Shown here piece by piece: positions 60,074 through 64,000 of a stretch of 64,000 nt of DNA. How positions within the stretch are numbered: the stretch's first letter is position 1; every line of letters starts with the position of its first letter. The translations under genes were made by a program, and so were the position numbers. The stretch is taken from positions 4,914,001 to 4,978,000 of the forward strand of contig NZ_LT960614.1 in NCBI RefSeq assembly GCF_900231165.1, given 5' to 3'. Under the pieces are notes generated by a model that saw only the letters and a list, made by a program, of their open reading frames with translations, was not told the DNA's origin and did no database searches. This DNA is from Hartmannibacter diazotrophicus. GTDB lineage: Bacteria > Pseudomonadota > Alphaproteobacteria > Rhizobiales > Pleomorphomonadaceae.

Positions 60074-60946
60074 ATGGCAACGCTGCACACGAAGGCTTCG
60101 GCCCGCCTGATGATCTCTCCGGCAGTGATCCTGCTGTTCTTGTGGATGATCGTCCCGCTGGCGATGACGCTTTACTTCTCTTTCCTGCGCTACAATCTTC
60201 TGATGCCGGGCATGGAGGAGTGGACGGGCTTCTTCAATTACGAGTTCTTTGTCACCGACCCTGCCTTTTCCACGGCCATCGCCAACACGCTGATCCTCGT
60301 CGGCGGCGTTCTCGCGATCACCATTGTCGGCGGCATTCTCTTCGGCCTGTTGCTTGACCAGCCCTTCTATGGCCGCGGCATCGTGCGGCTGATGGTCATC
60401 GCCCCCTTCTTCGTGATGCCCACCGTCTCGGCGCTGGTCTGGAAGAACATGATGATGCACCCGGTCTACGGCATCTTCGCCTGGATCGCGCGCACCTTCG
60501 GCCTGCAACCGGTCGACTGGCTCTCCAGCGTGCCGCTCTTCTCGATCATCATGATCGTCGCATGGCAGTGGCTGCCGTTTGCGACACTGATCCTTCTGAC
60601 GGCGCTGCAGTCGCTCGATTCGGAGCAGAAGGAAGCCGCGGAGATGGACGGCGCCGGCTTCGTCTCGCGCTTCATCTACATCGTGCTGCCGCACCTTTCG
60701 CGCGCCATCACGGTGGTGGTCCTGATCGAGACCATCTTCCTGCTTTCGGTCTTCGCCGAGATCCTCGTCACCACCGGCGGCGGACCCGGCACCCAGACCA
60801 CCAACCTCACCTATCTCGTCTACACCCAGGCTCTCCTGCAATACGACGTCGGCGGGGCCTCGGCGGGCGGCATCATCGCGGTCATCCTCGCCAACATCGT
60901 TGCGATCTTCCTGATCCGCATGATTGGCAAGAATCTCGACAAGTAA
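60074..60946 (+). CDS. smoF: Sorbitol/mannitol ABC permease
   Basis: The 290-residue MalF-type permease has six membrane spans (MISPAVILLFLWMIVPLAMT in the first) and the EAA loop EQKEAAEMDGAGFVSRFIYI. The sugar-permease features continue in TTGGGPGTQTTNLTYLVYTQ. It forms the channel with SmoG. The 265-base gap after smoE holds a hairpin and no other gene. Confidence 0.93.
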   Translation: MATLHTKASARLMISPAVILLFLWMIVPLAMTLYFSFLRYNLLMPGMEEWTGFFNYEFFVTDPAFSTAIANTLILVGGVLAITIVGGILFGLLLDQPFYGRGIVRLMVIAPFFVMPTVSALVWKNMMMHPVYGIFAWIARTFGLQPVDWLSSVPLFSIIMIVAWQWLPFATLILLTALQSLDSEQKEAAEMDGAGFVSRFIYIVLPHLSRAITVVVLIETIFLLSVFAEILVTTGGGPGTQTTNLTYLVYTQALLQYDVGGASAGGIIAVILANIVAIFLIRMIGKNLDK

Positions 60947-60958
60947 GGAGGCACCGAC

Positions 60959-61789
60959 ATGGCACGCAAAGTCTCCACACGGCAGACCGTGATCTTCACC
61001 GTCCTCGGCTGGACGATCGGCTTCCTGATCTTCTTCCCGATCCTGTGGACGTTCCTGACCAGCTTCAAGACCGAGGGCGAGGCGATCGCCAATCCCCCGA
61101 GCTTCCTGTTCTTCGAATGGACGACGGAGAACTACCTGGAAGTGCAGTCGCGTTCCAACTACTTCCTGCACTTCGGCAACTCTGTGGTCATCGCCATCGG
61201 ATCGACCATCCTCGGACTGATCATCGCGGTGCCGGCGGCCTGGGCCATGGCCTTCTCGCCGACCAAGCACACCAAGGATGTGCTGATGTGGATGCTCTCC
61301 ACCAAGATGATGCCGGCGGTGGGCGTTCTGGTCCCGATCTACCTGCTCTTCCGGGACTGGGGCCTGCTCGACACCCGCACGGGCCTGACCGGCATCATGA
61401 CCATGATCAACCTGCCGATCATCGTCTGGATGCTCTACACCTACTTCCGCGAGATTCCGGGCGAAATCCTGGAAGCCGCCCGCATGGACGGCGCCTCGCT
61501 TGCCAAGGAAATCGTCTACGTCCTCACCCCGATGGCCGTTCCCGGCATCGCCTCCACCATGCTGCTCAACATCATCATGGCCTGGAACGAGGCATTCTGG
61601 ACGTTGAATCTCACGGCCGCCAAGGCCGCCCCGCTGACGGCGTTCATCGCCTCCTATTCGAGCCCCGAAGGTCTCTTCTGGGCCAAGCTCTCGGCGGCCT
61701 CCACCATGGCGATCGCCCCGATTCTCATCCTCGGTTGGTTCAGCCAGAAGCAGCTCGTGCGCGGGCTCACCTTCGGCGCCGTGAAGTGA
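60959..61789 (+). CDS. smoG: Sorbitol/mannitol ABC permease
   Basis: The 276-residue MalG-type permease has six spans and the EAA loop [20 protein letters not shown]. The N-terminal span [20 protein letters not shown] precedes the periplasmic loop [13 protein letters not shown]. It is 12 bases after smoF with an AAGGAGG ribosome site. The small size and sequence are typical of SmoG/MtlG in alphaproteobacteria. Confidence 0.93.
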   Translation: MARKVSTRQTVIFTVLGWTIGFLIFFPILWTFLTSFKTEGEAIANPPSFLFFEWTTENYLEVQSRSNYFLHFGNSVVIAIGSTILGLIIAVPAAWAMAFSPTKHTKDVLMWMLSTKMMPAVGVLVPIYLLFRDWGLLDTRTGLTGIMTMINLPIIVWMLYTYFREIPGEILEAARMDGASLAKEIVYVLTPMAVPGIASTMLLNIIMAWNEAFWTLNLTAAKAAPLTAFIASYSSPEGLFWAKLSAASTMAIAPILILGWFSQKQLVRGLTFGAVK

Positions 61790-61802
61790 AGGAAGAACAA
61801 CA

Positions 61803-62804
<1,002 letters not shown>

Positions 62805-62922
62805 CGCCTCGGGGCGGCGCAATCGACAGCGGCGACGGGATGGGCGACGGCGTTCGCATCGCTCGGGGGCAGGCCGACGCCGGGAAGTCGGACCGAAGAA
62901 GTGAGCACACAAGGATCAGATC

Positions 62923-64000
62923 ATGTCCACGCGGCTTAGCGCATCCACTCTCGGCCGTCTCCCGCCCGGCATCAAGGTCCCGTCCTACGATCGCGGCAGC
63001 CTCAAGGCCGGTATTCTCCATGTCGGCATCGGCAATTTCCACCGCGCCCATCAGGCCGTCTATCTGGACGATCTCTTCAACATGGGAGAGAGCCTGGACT
63101 TCGCCCTTCTAGGCGCCGGCGTGCGCGCGGGCGACGAGGCGATGCGCGTGGCACTTGCCGGCCAGGACTACCTGACGACGGTGGTGGAGCAGGAAGCCGG
63201 CAGCATGGAGGCCCGCGTCACCGGTGCGATGATCGACTTCATCCCCCCCGCCGACCGCACCGCCACGATCGATGCCATGTGCGATCCGGCGATCCGCATC
63301 GTCTCGCTGACCATCACCGAAGGCGGCTATTTCGTCGACGCCTCGACCGGCAGCTTCGACGTCGGCCACCCGGAGATCGTTGCGGACGGCGCCGCGCCCG
63401 AGGACCCCAAAACCGTCTTCGGCATGATCGTGCTGGCGCTGAAGCGGCGGCGCGCGGCCGACATTCCCGCCTTCACGGTGCTGTCCTGCGACAACCTTCC
63501 CCACAACGGCTCGGTCACGCGCAAGGCCGTCGTGGGCCTCGCAAGGCTCTCCGATGTCGACTTCGCGGGCTGGATCGACGCCAATGTCGCCTTTCCCAAC
63601 TGCATGGTGGACAGGATCACGCCGGCAACGTCCGAGCGCGAAAAGCGCATCCTCGCCGAGGATTTCGGGATCGACGACGCCTGGCCGGTCTTCTGCGAAA
63701 GCTTCCGCCAATGGGTCGTGGAGGATAAGTTCCCGACCGGACGGCCGGCGCTGGAGAAGGTCGGCGTCGAATTCGTGCCGGATGTCGCGCCCTACGAGCT
63801 GATGAAGATCCGCATCCTCAACGGCGGCCACGCGGTCATCGCCTACCCGGCGGGCCTGATGGGCATCCACTTCGTCCACGAGGCAATGGAAAACGACCTC
63901 GTCACCGCCTTCCTGCAGAAGATCGAGACGGAGGAGATCATCCCGGAGGTGCCGCCTGTCCCGAACACGGACATTGCCGACTACTTCACCCTGATCCAGC
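62923..64000 (+). CDS. mtlK: Mannitol 2-dehydrogenase (3' end outside the window)
   Basis: The first 359 codons of a polyol-specific long-chain dehydrogenase are present. HVGIGNFHRAHQAVYLDDLF is the Rossmann cofactor motif, VSLTITEGGY follows, and the catalytic set K295, N300 and H303 in ELMKIRILNGGHAVIAYP matches the numbering of Pseudomonas fluorescens mannitol 2-dehydrogenase. It oxidises mannitol (and arabitol or sorbitol) to the ketose with NAD. It follows smoK by 118 bases; no smoS sorbitol dehydrogenase gene lies between, unlike the Rhodobacter sphaeroides operon. Confidence 0.94.
   Translation, partial: MSTRLSASTLGRLPPGIKVPSYDRGSLKAGILHVGIGNFHRAHQAVYLDDLFNMGESLDFALLGAGVRAGDEAMRVALAGQDYLTTVVEQEAGSMEARVTGAMIDFIPPADRTATIDAMCDPAIRIVSLTITEGGYFVDASTGSFDVGHPEIVADGAAPEDPKTVFGMIVLALKRRRAADIPAFTVLSCDNLPHNGSVTRKAVVGLARLSDVDFAGWIDANVAFPNCMVDRITPATSEREKRILAEDFGIDDAWPVFCESFRQWVVEDKFPTGRPALEKVGVEFVPDVAPYELMKIRILNGGHAVIAYPAGLMGIHFVHEAMENDLVTAFLQKIETEEIIPEVPPVPNTDIADYFTLIQ

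Overview
The window is 64 kb of GC-rich, gene-dense chromosome with tight operons, many ATGA-type stop/start overlaps and few mobile signals. Gene content points to an alphaproteobacterium of the Hyphomicrobiales (Rhizobiales): an ActS/ActR (RegB/RegA) redox pair, a BcsN-containing cellulose operon, a SmoEFGK/MtlK polyol operon, a TAXI-TRAP transporter, a BTLCP cysteine peptidase and a dense set of ABC importers. I cannot name the genus. No rRNA, intact tRNA, CRISPR array, prophage or insertion sequence was seen.

Region 1 (1-11 kb, respiration and redox control). After a fragment of an unidentified gene and a MarR regulator, the minus strand carries quinol oxidase cyoABCD, then surf1, actS, actR and a glutaryl-CoA dehydrogenase. 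CyoB keeps the quinone-site and metal-ligand residues of E. coli CyoB. The SURF1 gene raises the possibility of a heme a-containing (ba3) oxidase. A BTLCP peptidase and a BAX-inhibitor-1 membrane protein follow, each with a recognisable intrinsic terminator.

Region 2 (11-21 kb, envelope). This holds the conserved ybbA/ybbP exporter divergent from a TesA-type esterase, an aldo-keto reductase, and a four-gene divergent cluster (flippase-like membrane protein, methyltransferase, GT2 glycosyltransferase, polytopic membrane protein) that looks like an uncharacterised lipid-linked sugar system.

Region 3 (21-31.5 kb). A glycine betaine/choline-type ABC importer, a TAXI-TRAP transporter with a DUF1850 partner, a short-chain dehydrogenase and a stand-alone glgX.

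Region 4 (32-40.7 kb). Cellulose synthesis: bcsA, bcsB, a GH8 endoglucanase, a TPR protein and bcsN in one operon. Its leader holds a perfect hairpin with a Shine-Dalgarno sequence in the loop.

Region 5 (40.7-56.5 kb). Two peptide-type ABC importers. The first goes with a ureidoglycolate lyase-like protein and a FadR-family regulator that has a FadR-like operator in the shared intergenic region. The second, divergent from an M20 carbamoylase/allantoate amidohydrolase-like enzyme, has a fused permease-ATPase, a GntR regulator and an acetylpolyamine amidohydrolase-like deacetylase.

Region 6 (56.7-64 kb). AroQ, then a SorC-family regulator and the sorbitol/mannitol operon smoE-smoF-smoG-smoK-mtlK, the last gene running off the window.

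The most consistent unexplained pattern is a GC-rich hairpin directly after each of the five solute-binding protein genes and before the next transporter gene.
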